Origin: Chitinophagales bacterium
Lineage (GTDB): Bacteria; Bacteroidota; Bacteroidia; Chitinophagales; JADJOU01
DNA length: 64,000 bases
Reading direction: 5' to 3'
Assembly: GCA_030832185.1 (NCBI GenBank)
Contig: JAURJQ010000016.1
Span: 124,001-188,000 of the forward strand
In this document: piece after piece, positions 20,942-31,675 of the stretch
Numbering within the stretch: the first letter of the stretch is position 1
Layout of the letters: every line of letters begins with the position of its first letter
Notes under the pieces: generated by a model
What the model saw: only the letters and a program-made list of their open reading frames with translations
What the model was told of the DNA's origin: nothing
Databases searched by the model: none
Made by a program: the position numbers and the translations under genes

Positions 20942-23131
20942 ATGCTGCGATTTTCTGCATTTGATGAAGCTAATTCGAGAAATAATCCTGAAATAGATTT
21001 TATTTCTCACAAGGTATCTGACTATTATGCTCAGAATGTATTTACGGACGACAAGCTAAAAAACTATGTGTCAAATAAGGTATATAAGCAGCTTAAAGAA
21101 TGTGTATCTAATAATCAAAAAATAGATAGAGAAACTGCCGAGCATATAGCCCAAGGTATGAAAAACTGGGCGATAGAGCATGGTGCAAAGAGCTATACGC
21201 ATTGGTTTCAGCCACTGACTGGACTGACTGCGGAGAAGCATGATTCGTTTTTCGAACCGACCGAGAATGGCAAAGCTATTGAGAGTTTCGGAGCGAGCAA
21301 CCTCGTGCAGCAAGAACCAGATGCTTCCAGTTTCCCAAATGGAGGTATACGCCAGACATTTGAAGCTAGAGGTTATACGGCATGGGATCCTACATCACCA
21401 GCGTTTTTAATGGATAGTAAGTTTGGTAAGACACTTTGCATCCCTACCATATTTATAAGTTACACAGGGGAGACCTTAGATTTTAAAGCCCCACTTTTAA
21501 AATCGATAGAAGCTTTAGAGAAAGCAGTATTGCCAGTAGTCAATTATTTCGATAAAGCTGCTACTAAAATTACCGCTACTCTAGGATGGGAGCAAGAGTA
21601 CTTTCTCGTAGATGAAGCGCTATATAATGCTAGACCAGATTTAAGATATACTGGAAGAACCTTATTGGGAGCTATTCCTGCTAAAGGTCAGCAACTTGAA
21701 GACCACTATTTCGGTGCTATTCCCGATAGAGCGCTTAATTTTATGATTGATCTAGAAAGAGAGAGTCATATATTGGGCATTCCTATTCGTACAAGACATA
21801 ATGAAGTAGCTCCTTGCCAGTTTGAGTGCGCTCCAATGTTTGAAGAGTGCAATGTGGCAGTAGATCACAACCAGCTGCTGATGGATGTGATGGAAAAAAT
21901 CGGTAAAAAGCATAAGCTAAAAGTATTACTTCACGAAAAACCATTTAAAGGAGTGAACGGTAGCGGTAAGCACAATAACTGGTCTATGAGCACAGATACT
22001 GGCAAGAACCTACTATCTCCAGGTAAAACGCCAAAGACCAATCTTCTATTCCTCACCACCTTTGTGAATGTGATTGCCGCTGTAGCGAAATATAGCGATG
22101 TTCTGCGCGCAGCTATAGCTTCTGCAGGTAATGATCATAGGCTTGGAGCCAATGAAGCTCCTCCAGCGATTATCTCCGTATTTATAGGAAAAGCGCTCAC
22201 TCATGTGCTCAATGATGTGGCAGAAAAAGTAAGTGATACTAAGTCCAATCAGCTTCTAACGGAAGATTTGAAATTGCATATTCACAATCAAATTCCAGAT
22301 ATTCTTCTAGACAATACTGATAGAAATAGAACGTCACCTTTTGCCTTTACAGGCAATAAGTTTGAAATAAGAGCAACAGGCTCATCGGCCAATTGTTCTT
22401 CTACCATGGTTGTCATTAATACCATTGTGGCGGATCAATTTCTTAGATTTAAAACCGATGTAGAAGCCCTTATAGCAAAGGAAGGTGAGAAGAAAGAAGG
22501 TGCTATCATGCGCGTATTGAAGAACTATATTATAGAGTCTCAAAATATTCTTTTCGAAGGGGATAATTATAGTCAAGAATGGGCTGACGAAGCAGAGAAA
22601 AGAGGTTTGAAGAATGTTCGCACTACTCCGTATGCATTAGATTTCTGGATGGTCAAAGAAAATGTCGATGTATTCGCTCGTCATGGAGTGCTGTCTGAGC
22701 GTGAAATGGAGGCTAGATACGATATTTTCAATCATAATTACCTCTTGAAGGTGCAGATAGAAGGAAGATTGATAGGCGAGCTCTGCGTCAATAACATTAT
22801 CCCAGCAGCTATTCAGTATCAAAATAATATCCTAGATAATATCTTAAAAATGAAGAGTGCAGGCTTCGATACTTCTATGTACAAAGCGCAGTCAGAACTC
22901 GTAGTTGATTTATCTAATCATCTAGCTCAGGTAAAGTCCAATGTAGATGCTATGATAGAAGCGCGCAAGGTGTGTAATAAAATAGAAGAGAATGCTCCAA
23001 AAGCTAAAGCTTATTGCGATCAGGTCGTTCCATTCTTTGATAAAATTCGATACCATGCGGATAAGTTAGAGCAATTGGTGGATAATCAATTATGGCCATT
23101 ACCGAAGTATAGAGAGATCTTAAGTTTGTAA
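20942..23131 (+). CDS. glnN: Type III glutamine synthetase (GSIII)
   Basis: 729 aa; TAWDPTSPAFLM, GWEQEYFLVD, NEVAPCQFECAPMFEECNVAVDHNQLLMD, KPFKGVNGSGKHNNWSMST. Confidence 0.94.
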   Translation: MLRFSAFDEANSRNNPEIDFISHKVSDYYAQNVFTDDKLKNYVSNKVYKQLKECVSNNQKIDRETAEHIAQGMKNWAIEHGAKSYTHWFQPLTGLTAEKHDSFFEPTENGKAIESFGASNLVQQEPDASSFPNGGIRQTFEARGYTAWDPTSPAFLMDSKFGKTLCIPTIFISYTGETLDFKAPLLKSIEALEKAVLPVVNYFDKAATKITATLGWEQEYFLVDEALYNARPDLRYTGRTLLGAIPAKGQQLEDHYFGAIPDRALNFMIDLERESHILGIPIRTRHNEVAPCQFECAPMFEECNVAVDHNQLLMDVMEKIGKKHKLKVLLHEKPFKGVNGSGKHNNWSMSTDTGKNLLSPGKTPKTNLLFLTTFVNVIAAVAKYSDVLRAAIASAGNDHRLGANEAPPAIISVFIGKALTHVLNDVAEKVSDTKSNQLLTEDLKLHIHNQIPDILLDNTDRNRTSPFAFTGNKFEIRATGSSANCSSTMVVINTIVADQFLRFKTDVEALIAKEGEKKEGAIMRVLKNYIIESQNILFEGDNYSQEWADEAEKRGLKNVRTTPYALDFWMVKENVDVFARHGVLSEREMEARYDIFNHNYLLKVQIEGRLIGELCVNNIIPAAIQYQNNILDNILKMKSAGFDTSMYKAQSELVVDLSNHLAQVKSNVDAMIEARKVCNKIEENAPKAKAYCDQVVPFFDKIRYHADKLEQLVDNQLWPLPKYREILSL

Positions 23132-23161
23132 ATGGTATAAAATCCTTATTACATATATTAC

Positions 23162-23189
23162 ATAGCCCATGGTTTGAACCATGGGCTAT
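23162..23189. terminator. Bidirectional terminator-like hairpin between convergent genes
   Basis: 13-bp inverted repeat ATAGCCCATGGTT(TG)AACCATGGGCTAT between the glnN and ABC-F 3' ends. Confidence 0.7.
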
Positions 23190-23233
23190 TTAATATCAAT
23201 GATATATTTGAATTGGTTTATCCATTTAACCCT

Positions 23234-25093
23234 TTACCCTTGTTTCTCCGCTAGCTCTAGCCATCGCAGATTGTAGTCCTCTATGGTCGTGGCTATAACG
23301 GATAGTCTGTCGGTGACTTTTTGTAATTCTTCAAATGATAGAGATTCTGTAAGTTTCGAAGAAAGATCAAGTTGTTCTATTTCCAATTTTGGCAATTCAT
23401 CTTCTATTTTTGAGAATTCTCTCTGCTCGTTAAAACTCATCTTGTTTTGAGACTTACTTATTGTCTTGGTTTCTGTCGTTTTATCTGTTTCGGGCTTGGA
23501 TTCAGTATTAGTGTATTTTGTATCCTGTAGTTCATTTCTATACTCTGTATAGGTTCCGTAGTAATCTCTCACTTTCCCATTTCCTTCGAAGCAGAAAAGA
23601 TGCTCTACACAGTTATCCATGAAATATCGATCATGCGATATCACAATGACACAACCTTCAAATTCTTCAATAAATTCTTGGAGGACGTTCAATGTGATGA
23701 TATCTAGATCATTGGTAGGCTCATCGAGTATAAGAAAATTGGGATTGAGCATCAAGGTGCGAATCAAAGACAGACGGCGTTTTTCACCACCACTCAGTTT
23801 TTTGACAAAGACATAATGCATATGACCTGGAAAGAGAAATCGCTCTAACATTTGCGAAGCTGTATACGATTTTCCTCCTTTGAGTGGTATATGTTCTGCC
23901 GCATCTTTTATGATTTCTATCATGCGCTTTTCTCCGTCAAATTCATTATTCTCTTGTCTATAGTAGCCTATTTTGACTGTTTCACCAAGAACTACTTCTC
24001 CTTTATCTGGCTTTTCTATACCCATGATGAGATTGAGAAAGGTCGTTTTTCCCACACCATTTTTCCCTACGATTCCTACTTTTTCATTTCGCTTAAACTT
24101 ATAGTCAAAGTTCTCCAGAATTTTTTTAGTCCTAAAAGATTTATAGGCCTTGTGAAATTCTAAGATCTTACTGCCTAGCCTATTCTCTACTGTTTCTAGT
24201 TTTAGTTCGTCTTTCTTAGGCTTCAGTACCGTATTTTCTTCTATAGTATCAAAATTTTGGATACGCGATTTAGCCTTAGTGGTTCTAGCCTTGGGCTGTT
24301 TACTCATCCATTCCTTCTCTCTACGGAATATATTTTTCATTTTCTCATTTTGTGAGAAGAGAATCTCCATTTGAAGCTGTTTTTTCTCAAGGTAATAGGC
24401 GTAAGTGCCAGCATACTTCTGCATTTTGCCATTTTCCAATTCTACGATTTGATTACAAACCGCATCTAGAAAATAACGATCGTGTGTAATCACTAACAGG
24501 GTCAGTTCTCTGCTGCGTAAATAGTTTTCCAGCCACTCTATCATCTCTGGGTCTAGGTGGTTGGTAGGCTCATCCATTAGGATGAGGTCGGGTTCTTCGA
24601 TCAGAATAGCCGAGAGAGCTACCCGCTTCTTCTGACCACCAGATAGGCTACCCACACGCTGCTCTAGGTCGTAGATATCCAATTTGCCTAGTATCTGACT
24701 CATTCTCGATTCTAGGTCCCAGACATTGAGTTTATCCATAGCTACCATGGCATCTTCCAGCGAGTAGTTGCCTTCCATCGCTTTATTATAGTTATCTATG
24801 GCCTGAAATTTCTCTGAATTTTGACTAAAAAGAACTTCTCGAATAGTCATAGTCTCATTGAGCGGTGTATCCTGTTGTAGATAACCTACTTTGACATCCG
24901 AATGAATGAAAAATTTAGCATCGCTGTTTGGCAGTTCTTCACCAAAAATCATTTTTAATAGCGTGGTCTTGCCCGTGCCATTTTTTGCTACTAGCGCTAC
25001 TTTATCACCTTTATTGATATAGAAATTGATATCTTCAAATATGATTTTGTCTCCATAATGAAGAGTAAGGTTTTCTATAGCTAAATAATTCAT
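23234..25093 (-). CDS. ABC-F family ATPase (Uup-like)
   Basis: Two ABC domains (LSGGQKKRVALSAILIEEPDLILMDEPTNHLD; LSGGEKRRLSLIRTLMLNPNFLILDEPTNDLD), no transmembrane domain, coiled-coil C-terminus. Confidence 0.92.
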   Translation of the reverse strand: MNYLAIENLTLHYGDKIIFEDINFYINKGDKVALVAKNGTGKTTLLKMIFGEELPNSDAKFFIHSDVKVGYLQQDTPLNETMTIREVLFSQNSEKFQAIDNYNKAMEGNYSLEDAMVAMDKLNVWDLESRMSQILGKLDIYDLEQRVGSLSGGQKKRVALSAILIEEPDLILMDEPTNHLDPEMIEWLENYLRSRELTLLVITHDRYFLDAVCNQIVELENGKMQKYAGTYAYYLEKKQLQMEILFSQNEKMKNIFRREKEWMSKQPKARTTKAKSRIQNFDTIEENTVLKPKKDELKLETVENRLGSKILEFHKAYKSFRTKKILENFDYKFKRNEKVGIVGKNGVGKTTFLNLIMGIEKPDKGEVVLGETVKIGYYRQENNEFDGEKRMIEIIKDAAEHIPLKGGKSYTASQMLERFLFPGHMHYVFVKKLSGGEKRRLSLIRTLMLNPNFLILDEPTNDLDIITLNVLQEFIEEFEGCVIVISHDRYFMDNCVEHLFCFEGNGKVRDYYGTYTEYRNELQDTKYTNTESKPETDKTTETKTISKSQNKMSFNEQREFSKIEDELPKLEIEQLDLSSKLTESLSFEELQKVTDRLSVIATTIEDYNLRWLELAEKQG

Positions 25094-25233
25094 GGGTCGT
25101 TAAAATTGGAGTGCAAATATAGGCTATTCGACGAAACTAGGCAGACAATGTCTGACGTTTTTGAGATCAGGCTTTTCCTTTCGGATTTAAAAGTTCTTAT
25201 GACCTAAAAATCTATTACAAATAATTATCCTAC

Positions 25234-25611
25234 TTACGATTTAGCTGCATACAAACTATGCTTTTCTAAATCATTGTATTTAATGATATCTAGCGTTCGG
25301 ATATGAGTACCATCCATGAATACTTTAGGAGCGCAGCCCGCCTCGAATGCTTCCTGCCAACGCTGGGCGCATAGACACCATTTGTCGCCGGGTTTTAGAC
25401 CTGGAAACCAGGGATTAGGCGTTGACAGGTCATTACCCGCAGCTTTCGAAAAGGATAGAAATTCTTCGGTGACGACTACACAGACCGTGTGCACTCCGGT
25501 ATCATCGTCATCCGTATGACAGTATCCATCCCGGTACCAGCCTGTTTTAGGTTCAAAACAACAAGCCTGAAGAGGCTCTTCGTATACATTGAGGGAAGTA
25601 GATGATGTCAT
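25234..25611 (-). CDS. DUF2237 family protein
   Basis: CCFEPKTGWYRDGYCHTDDDDTGVHTVCVVVTEEFLSFSKAAGNDLSTP...FPGLKPGDKWCLCAQRWQEAFEAG. Confidence 0.85.
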   Translation of the reverse strand: MTSSTSLNVYEEPLQACCFEPKTGWYRDGYCHTDDDDTGVHTVCVVVTEEFLSFSKAAGNDLSTPNPWFPGLKPGDKWCLCAQRWQEAFEAGCAPKVFMDGTHIRTLDIIKYNDLEKHSLYAAKS

Positions 25612-25896
25612 ATTTTTTCTTTATAAACAAAACTAGTATTTATTTTATAAATTAAAAGTTTACTTACACTGAGACAGCCTTTACTGTCCTTTTTACGGGA
25701 AAGTTGCAAACTTCGCCAAACTGAGAAGTCTGCACATATTTTAGTAATTTTTGTGTCGCTATTTATTAGTTTCAGTTAGGCTTTTTAGGATCCTTTTGCA
25801 GAATATTCTAGGAGAAGAAAATATAAGGTCGTTACATTCCTTTATACTTTATGAACTCTATAAGAACCTTTGCGCTCGAAAACTTACAACGAATCC

Positions 25897-28326
25897 CTAT
25901 CCACTGCAGCTGATACAACCTTCTTCCATCGTGCATACAGGTCCGTTGACAGGCTCTGCTGTGAAGCTATCGAGTATATCTGCTGCGAATTTCGCCGGTT
26001 CTTTGATGGTCTGTACGGTGGAGTTTTTGATTTCTTCGGCTACTGGTATCTGGGCTACTTCCTTTTCGATAGTCACCTGAGAGGCGCGGGTAGCAGCTTT
26101 AGAACGCAGGTAGTAGGTACCTGTTTTCAATCCTTTTTCCCATGCATGCAGGTGCATAGCGGTGAGCATAGCGTTATTCGGATTTTCTAGGTGGATATTC
26201 ATAGACTGCGACTGGCAGATGTATGCACCTCTATCGGCAGCCATATCTATAATAGCCCGCTGCTTGATCTCCCATACGGTTTTGTATAGGTCTTTGATAT
26301 GCTGCGGTATACCAGGTATATTCTGGATAGAACCATCTTCGCCTATGATTTTATTTTTCAGTTCTTCAGACCACAGGCCTAAATCGACTAGGTCATTGAG
26401 TAGATGTTTGTTCACTATGATGAAGTCTCCAGAGTTTACTCTACGGATATAGATATTGGAGGTATAAGGCTCGAAGCACTCATTATTTCCTAATATCTGC
26501 GAAGTAGACGCTGTAGGCATCGGTGCCAATAAGAGGGAGTTTCTAGCTCCGTGCTCCATGACGTCTTTTCTTAGACTTTCCCAGTCGTAGCGTTCGTTTC
26601 CTGGGTTCACATTCCACATGTCAAACTGGAAGATCCCTTTGGATAGAGGAGAGCCTTCGAAGGAAGAGTATTTGCCTTCTTCTTTGGCTAGCTCTATCGA
26701 TGTCTTCATCGCAGAGTAGTATATGGTCTCGAAAATATCTCTATTGAGCTTTTTAGCTGCTTCTGATTCGAATGGCATACGCATCAAGATAAATGCATCT
26801 GCAAGTCCTTGCACACCTATACCGATAGGTCTATGGCGCATATTGCTATTCTGCGCTTCTATCACAGGGTAGTAGTTGACGTCTATGATTCTATTGAGAT
26901 TTCTCGTCACACGAGCCGTCACCTCTTCTAGCTTTTTGAAATCGTATTTTTTATCTTCTGTCACGAATTTATTCAATGCGATAGAAGCTAAATTACACAC
27001 CGCTATCTCATCTTCTGATGTATATTCTATGATCTCACAGCATAGGTTAGAACTTTTGATAGTTCCTAGATTCTGCTGATTGGATTTTGAATTGGCGTGG
27101 TCTTTGTATAGGATATAGGGTGTACCTGTCTCTACCTGTGAAGTCAATATTTTCAACCACACTTCGGAGGCCTTGATAGTTTTCTTCACCTTGCCTTCTG
27201 CTTCGTATCTTTCGTATAGCGCTTCGAATTCGGCGGAGTGACTATCTGCCAATCCTGGGCATTCATTCGGACACATTAGAGACCAATCACCATCTACTTT
27301 GAGACGCTTCATGAATAAATCGGGAATCCACATGCCATAGAATAAATCTCTTGCACGCATTTCCTCTTTACCGTTATTCTTTTTCAAATCAAGAAACTCC
27401 ATCACATCCGCATGCCAAGGCTCCAGATAGACTGCGAAAGCACCTTTGCGCTTTCCTCCACCTTGATCTACATAGCGCGCGGTATCATTAAATACTTTGA
27501 GCATAGGTACGATACCATTTGATGTGCCGTTCGTGCCTTTGATATAGCTGCCATTCGCACGGATGTTGTGAATGCTCAAACCTATACCACCTGCGCTTTT
27601 AGAAATCTGTGCACATTGTTTTAAGGTATCGAAAATTCCATCGATACTGTCATTCTTTGTCGTCAATAGAAAACAGGAAGAAAGCTGTGGCTTAGGGGTT
27701 CCTGCATTGAATAGAGTAGGAGTAGCATGGGTAAACCATTTCTCACTCATCATATTATAAGTCTCGATGGCATCATCTATATTGCCTTTGTGAATACCAA
27801 CGGCTACACGCATGATCATGTGCTGCGGCCTCTCCACTATTTTGCCATGTATTTTTAGCAAATAAGATTTTTCTAAGGTTCTAAACCCAAAATAATCATA
27901 GAATGAATCTCGTGCATGTACAATGGCTGCATCTAATTTTTCCTTATTAGCCATGACCACTTCGTATACATCGTCTGCTATCAATCCTGCTTGTTCACCT
28001 GTTTCTATCTGCACGTAATGATATAAATCAGAGATAACATCAGAGAATTTTTTCTTGGTATTCTTATGTAAATTGGATACGGCTATCCTCGCGGCTAATA
28101 CAGCATAGTCTGGGTGAATAGGAGTCATAGATGCGGAAGTCTGCGCTGCCAATTCATCTAACTGCGATGTAGTCACTCCATCAAAGATACCACTTATGAC
28201 GTATTTAGTCACACGCTGTGGCACTACATATTCTGGATTCAACCCATAGCAGAGCTTGCGTACACGCTCTGTGACTTTGTCATACATGACTGGCTCTTGG
28301 TTTCCGCCTCTTTTGATTACGTACAT
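25897..28326 (-). CDS. nrdA: Class I ribonucleoside-diphosphate reductase alpha subunit
   Basis: 809 aa; ATP-cone N-terminus, [29 protein letters not shown]-terminal [12 protein letters not shown]. Confidence 0.96.
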   Translation of the reverse strand: MYVIKRGGNQEPVMYDKVTERVRKLCYGLNPEYVVPQRVTKYVISGIFDGVTTSQLDELAAQTSASMTPIHPDYAVLAARIAVSNLHKNTKKKFSDVISDLYHYVQIETGEQAGLIADDVYEVVMANKEKLDAAIVHARDSFYDYFGFRTLEKSYLLKIHGKIVERPQHMIMRVAVGIHKGNIDDAIETYNMMSEKWFTHATPTLFNAGTPKPQLSSCFLLTTKNDSIDGIFDTLKQCAQISKSAGGIGLSIHNIRANGSYIKGTNGTSNGIVPMLKVFNDTARYVDQGGGKRKGAFAVYLEPWHADVMEFLDLKKNNGKEEMRARDLFYGMWIPDLFMKRLKVDGDWSLMCPNECPGLADSHSAEFEALYERYEAEGKVKKTIKASEVWLKILTSQVETGTPYILYKDHANSKSNQQNLGTIKSSNLCCEIIEYTSEDEIAVCNLASIALNKFVTEDKKYDFKKLEEVTARVTRNLNRIIDVNYYPVIEAQNSNMRHRPIGIGVQGLADAFILMRMPFESEAAKKLNRDIFETIYYSAMKTSIELAKEEGKYSSFEGSPLSKGIFQFDMWNVNPGNERYDWESLRKDVMEHGARNSLLLAPMPTASTSQILGNNECFEPYTSNIYIRRVNSGDFIIVNKHLLNDLVDLGLWSEELKNKIIGEDGSIQNIPGIPQHIKDLYKTVWEIKQRAIIDMAADRGAYICQSQSMNIHLENPNNAMLTAMHLHAWEKGLKTGTYYLRSKAATRASQVTIEKEVAQIPVAEEIKNSTVQTIKEPAKFAADILDSFTAEPVNGPVCTMEEGCISCSG

Positions 28327-28347
28327 ATGATTGTTCTTTATATATTA

Positions 28348-29343
28348 TTAAAAATCGATTTCATTGTTTTGTGGTATACTAAAGGCTGTATCTTCCGCTG
28401 CCTTGTCTACACCTGCTTTTTGGTACTCTCCTACTTTTCTTTCGAAGAAATTGGTCTTTGGTCGCATAGATATCATTTCCATCCATGGGAAAGGATTAGA
28501 TGCGTTATATATTTTCGGACAGCCTAGTGATATAAGTAGTCTATCCGCTACAAATTCTATGTATTTACACATAGATTCTGAATTCATACCTATGAGAGAT
28601 ACTGGTAAGGCATCACTGACAAATTCTTTTTCATACTCGACCGCTTCTGAGATAATAGCCGTCACAGTTTCGTTACTCAATTTATTATTGAGCATGGAGT
28701 ATAGCAGGCAAGCGAAATCACAATGCTGTCCTTCGTCTCTTGATATTAATTCATTGGAAAAGCTTAATCCCTTCATCAGTCCTCTATTATTTAACCAATA
28801 GATGGAACAAAATGAACCAGAAAAGAATATACCTTCTACTGCTGCGAAGGCAACCAATCGCTCAGCAAACGAAGTAGACTTCTCAATCCACCTCAGTGCC
28901 CAATCTGCTTTTTTCTTCACACATGGTACGGTCTCTAGTGCGTTAAATAGTCGCTCTTTTTCTTTAGGATCTCTTATATAAGTGTCGATTAATAAACTGT
29001 AGGTCTCTGCGTGAATGTTTTCGATAGCTACTTGATAGCCATAAAAACATCGTGCCTCCGGAATGGTGACATCCTGCATGAAGTTGACCACTAGATTTTC
29101 ATTGACTATACCATCGCTAGCTGCAAAAAATGCTAAAACATGCGAAATAAAATGTTTTTCATCCGCATTCAATTTATTATTCCAATCATCTAAATCGGGC
29201 TGCAAATCTATCTCTTCAGCCACCCAAAAGCTATTCACAGCATCTTTATACATTCTCCAGATATTCTCATGCTGGATAGGAAATAACACAAATCGATCGT
29301 TCGATTCTTGCAGTATGGGTTCTATATTCTGTGCCTTTTCCAT
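28348..29343 (-). CDS. nrdB: Class I ribonucleoside-diphosphate reductase beta subunit
   Basis: 331 aa; ferritin-like diiron motifs, [25 protein letters not shown]; immediately upstream of nrdA. Confidence 0.95.
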   Translation of the reverse strand: MEKAQNIEPILQESNDRFVLFPIQHENIWRMYKDAVNSFWVAEEIDLQPDLDDWNNKLNADEKHFISHVLAFFAASDGIVNENLVVNFMQDVTIPEARCFYGYQVAIENIHAETYSLLIDTYIRDPKEKERLFNALETVPCVKKKADWALRWIEKSTSFAERLVAFAAVEGIFFSGSFCSIYWLNNRGLMKGLSFSNELISRDEGQHCDFACLLYSMLNNKLSNETVTAIISEAVEYEKEFVSDALPVSLIGMNSESMCKYIEFVADRLLISLGCPKIYNASNPFPWMEMISMRPKTNFFERKVGEYQKAGVDKAAEDTAFSIPQNNEIDF

Positions 29344-29512
29344 TATATGATTATATTTGTACGTTTAATTTAGAGATCGTTAAATAATTAAGAAAACTTG
29401 TAATTACTTTCTGTTGACAAAACTAATTTTTATATCAACGAATTCATTTTTATGTATCCACATGTGTTCAAAAAAATATAGTTATTTTTATCTTCCTATA
29501 CGAGACTAAGGT

Positions 29513-30460
29513 TTGAACAATATTTCCTCATTTATACTGACCAGTAAATTGAAAGAATACGCTAAAAGTGTTGGATTTCAAGATGTTGGCATTTCTAAAG
29601 CTATTACTTTAGAAAAGGAAGCAAAAGACTTAGAACGCTGGTTAAAAATTGGTTATCAAGGTGAAATGAGTTATATGGAACGAAATTTTGACTTGCGAAT
29701 TGACCCAAGAAAACTCCATGAGAATACAAAAAGTATTATCAGTTTATCCTATAATTACTTTAAGGAAGAAATTCAAGAAAATGACCCTGAACAGATTAAG
29801 ATTTCTAAGTATGCCAGAGGTCGAGATTATCACAAGGTGTTGAAAAGAAAATTGAAATTAATCATTGAATGGCTAAAAAATGAACTAGGAGATATCAGTG
29901 CACGAGGATTTGTAGATAGCGCCCCTATCATGGAGAGAGTATGGGCCGAAAAAAGCGGCGTGGGCTGGGTTGGTAAAAATTCGCTTCTTCTCACTAAGGC
30001 CAAAGGCAGCTATTTTTTTCTAGCAGAAATACTCCTCGATGTAGAGCTAGACTATGATAGTCCTGTAAAAAATTATTGTGGTACCTGCACCAAGTGTATC
30101 GATGCCTGTCCTACACAGGCCATCGTAGCGCCTTATGTGGTGGATAGTAAAAAATGCATCTCCTATTTGACTATAGAGTATCGTGGAGAAGCACTGCCAC
30201 AGGACTATACCAGCCATAGTCAAGGCTGGGTCTATGGCTGTGATATATGTCAAGAAGTCTGCCCTATCAATGCTAGAGCGAAACAACACAAAGAGCCAGA
30301 GTTTAATGATAAAGAAATTTTCTCCGATATGAGAAGAAGTATCTGGGAAGAAATCACGGAAGACAATTTCAATGAAGTATTTCACGATAGCCCCATCAAG
30401 CGCACAGGATATAAGGGGCTGATGCGGAATTTAGAATTTAGTAAACAAGTTAAAAGCTAA
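29513..30460 (+). CDS. queG: Epoxyqueuosine reductase QueG (TTG start)
   Basis: 315 aa; 4Fe-4S motifs CGTCTKCIDACPTQAI and CDICQEVCPIN; DPRKLHENTKSIISLSYNY. Confidence 0.9.
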   Translation: MNNISSFILTSKLKEYAKSVGFQDVGISKAITLEKEAKDLERWLKIGYQGEMSYMERNFDLRIDPRKLHENTKSIISLSYNYFKEEIQENDPEQIKISKYARGRDYHKVLKRKLKLIIEWLKNELGDISARGFVDSAPIMERVWAEKSGVGWVGKNSLLLTKAKGSYFFLAEILLDVELDYDSPVKNYCGTCTKCIDACPTQAIVAPYVVDSKKCISYLTIEYRGEALPQDYTSHSQGWVYGCDICQEVCPINARAKQHKEPEFNDKEIFSDMRRSIWEEITEDNFNEVFHDSPIKRTGYKGLMRNLEFSKQVKS

Positions 30461-30477
30461 AAGTTTTAAATGTTTAG
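30443..30477 (-). repeat. Degenerate heptanucleotide tract over the queG stop codon
   Basis: Plus strand ...AACAAG TTAAAAG CTAAAAG TTTTAAA TGTTTAG; the queG TAA is at 30458-30460. Confidence 0.6.
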
Positions 30478-30515
30478 TTTTGCTAATTGATTCTCGCCAT
30501 GCATCAATAAAATTT

Positions 30516-31592
30516 ATGCGATTAAATTTTTTACTTCTCCTTTCATTTTTACATTGCCATCCATTGAATGGTCAAACGGCAATCATCGATACAATAGAAA
30601 ATTCATTAACCATAAGTGCTTATGGAGAGTTTTATCATAGCTACGATTTTTCTGAACCTATGAATAGAGAAAAATCTAATTTTATATATAACCACAAAAG
30701 GCATAATGAAATCTCAGCTAATCTCATTTATGTCAAAGCAAATTATAAAAAACAACATTATAGGGCGAACCTTGGAGCTATGGTCGGGACTTATGCGGAG
30801 TATAATTTAGCTTCTGAACCTACATGGGCACAGTTTATCTATGAAGCTAATGCTGGAATGAAACTTTCTAATAGACATAATCTCTGGTTCGATATCGGTA
30901 TCATGCCATCTCATTTAGGTTTTGAAAGTGCCGTCGGTGGCGACTGCTGGACTTTGACGAGGAGTTTATTGGCGGAGGGTTCACCGTATTATGAAGCAGG
31001 TGCTAAACTTTCCTATATCAGTAAAAATGAAAAATTCTATTCTTCTATTCTCGTCTTGAATGGTTGGCAACGCATACGACGGTTGCAGAATAGTTCTCCA
31101 TTAACAGTACTGGGCTTTCAATTTCAGTATAAACCTAAAGATGGATGGCTCTTGAATTATGGCAATTTCATAGGAAATGCACAACCAGATAGTTTAAACG
31201 CTCTAAGACATTTTCATAATGTTTATATTCAATATGAATCGCAGAAAAAATGGGGGTTTATTTTAGGATTTGATCTAGGATTGGACAAACACAATCCTAC
31301 TGATTATGGTCTATGGTATTCGCCAGTAGCTATTTTAAGATACAAATGGACGCCTAAGTGGACAACGGCAGCGCGATTAGAATATTATTTTGATCGACAT
31401 GGGATCATTTTTCCCACATCTACGTTGAATGGCTTCCAAACCTTCGGAGCATCTTTGAATCAGGATTATCAAATCAATAATCATATCAAATGCAGGCTAG
31501 AATACAAGTATTTGCAGTCTAAGGATGCCATTTTTAATGACCAAAATGAAAGGAATCACGCCATTACATCAGCTTGTATTTTCTCCTTTTAA
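30516..31592 (+). CDS. Putative outer-membrane beta-barrel porin (OmpL/bbp2-like)
   Basis: Signal peptide if started at the ATG at 30516 (MRLNFLLLLSFLHCHPLNGQ); alternating barrel-like strands; C-terminal aromatic residue (ACIFSF). The ORF track starts at TTG 30480. Confidence 0.65.
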   Translation: MRLNFLLLLSFLHCHPLNGQTAIIDTIENSLTISAYGEFYHSYDFSEPMNREKSNFIYNHKRHNEISANLIYVKANYKKQHYRANLGAMVGTYAEYNLASEPTWAQFIYEANAGMKLSNRHNLWFDIGIMPSHLGFESAVGGDCWTLTRSLLAEGSPYYEAGAKLSYISKNEKFYSSILVLNGWQRIRRLQNSSPLTVLGFQFQYKPKDGWLLNYGNFIGNAQPDSLNALRHFHNVYIQYESQKKWGFILGFDLGLDKHNPTDYGLWYSPVAILRYKWTPKWTTAARLEYYFDRHGIIFPTSTLNGFQTFGASLNQDYQINNHIKCRLEYKYLQSKDAIFNDQNERNHAITSACIFSF

Positions 31593-31675
31593 AAATAAAA
31601 GAATACAATCTGTAAACTCATCCTAAATTTGCACAATTTTTGATAAATCTACCTAGAAACTAATTTTCCCAATCC

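Noticed and set aside
25751-26190. Two overlapping plus-strand ORFs
   Set aside because: Mostly antisense to nrdA; no domain features.
28364-28801. 145-aa plus-strand ORF
   Set aside because: Antisense shadow of nrdB.
25234-29343. NrdR boxes upstream of nrdB
   Set aside because: No match to the paired ACACWATATATWGTGT-type consensus seen upstream of 29343.
30480-30515. TTG start of the porin-like ORF
   Set aside because: The downstream ATG at 30516 gives a normal signal peptide; the upstream extension is probably untranslated.
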